A stretch of 5,202 nt of DNA from JAWXTS01 sp044433305 (lineage in GTDB: Bacteria; Bacteroidota; Bacteroidia; Bacteroidales; Rikenellaceae): positions 1 through 5,202 of the forward strand of contig JAWXTS010000095.1 in the NCBI GenBank assembly GCA_044433305.1. The letters run 5' to 3'. Position 1 is the stretch's first letter; each line of letters opens with the position of its first letter. Positions 5,140 to 5,202 of the stretch are shown here, one piece after another. The notes under the pieces are model-generated. The model saw nothing but the letters and a program-made list of their open reading frames with translations. It did not search any database and had not been told where the DNA came from. The position numbers were made by a program, and so were the translations under genes.

Positions 5140-5202
5140 ATGAGTAAAGAGCTAAAAGTAAGTTTTTACCTCCGACACAAGGAGGTGCGAAAAGATGGGA
5201 CG
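5140..5202 (+). CDS. tyrosine recombinase/integrase, N-terminal start only (3' end outside window)
   Basis: Only 21 codons are visible. The reading VSFYLRHKEVRKDGT, after a short charged start, matches the beginning of the N-terminal arm-DNA-binding domain found in Bacteroidota phage-type integrases, where a beta strand of the form F-Y-L-R/K is followed by K-x-x-G. The catalytic Arg-His-Arg-Tyr residues lie beyond the window, so the class rests on this short match, the promoter and the repeat-rich upstream region. An in-frame ATG at 5134 would add Met-Thr; 5140 is preferred arbitrarily, as neither has a good ribosome site. Such enzymes excise and insert conjugative transposons, genomic islands and prophages. 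Transcription runs away from the thi operon, into the presumed element. Confidence 0.7.
   Translation, partial: MSKELKVSFYLRHKEVRKDGT

Overview
The window looks like Bacteroidales (Bacteroidota) chromosome, most likely from an anaerobe. Three things point that way: promoter-like TAnnTTTG boxes upstream of thiS and of the integrase; ThiG and ThiH sequences with the GAPIGTNRGL and CMNGCVYCGF wording familiar from Bacteroides-type proteins; and the use of ThiH, the oxygen-sensitive radical-SAM route to dehydroglycine. I cannot place a genus. All recognised genes lie on the + strand.

Left part (1-1423): the 3' end of a Cof-type HAD phosphatase gene runs without a gap into lrgA (stop and start abut as TAAATG). 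lrgA then overlaps lrgB by 13 bases. The three form one tight operon that joins a cytosolic phosphatase to a two-subunit LrgA/LrgB membrane protein. The LrgB copy lacks two prolines that I expect in one membrane segment. A weak stem-loop plus T-rich tract overlaps the end of lrgB and may terminate the transcript.

Middle part (1424-4822): a compact thiamine-thiazole operon, thiS - thiE-like/thiE fusion - thiG - thiH. ThiS carries sulfur, ThiH makes dehydroglycine from tyrosine, ThiG builds the thiazole phosphate, and ThiE couples it to HMP pyrophosphate to give thiamine phosphate. The unusual gene is a 408-residue protein with two ThiE-superfamily barrels in one frame: an N-terminal half with altered catalytic motifs and a C-terminal half with intact ones. 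No TPP riboswitch fits in the 92 bases before thiS. thiC, thiF and thiD are absent from the window.

Right part (4823-5202): thiH is followed by 317 bases with no convincing gene but several short direct and inverted repeats, then a promoter, an operator-like palindrome, and the first 21 codons of what looks like a Bacteroidota tyrosine recombinase (integrase). This suggests the left end of an integrated mobile element sits immediately downstream of the thi operon. The element boundary cannot be fixed from this window.
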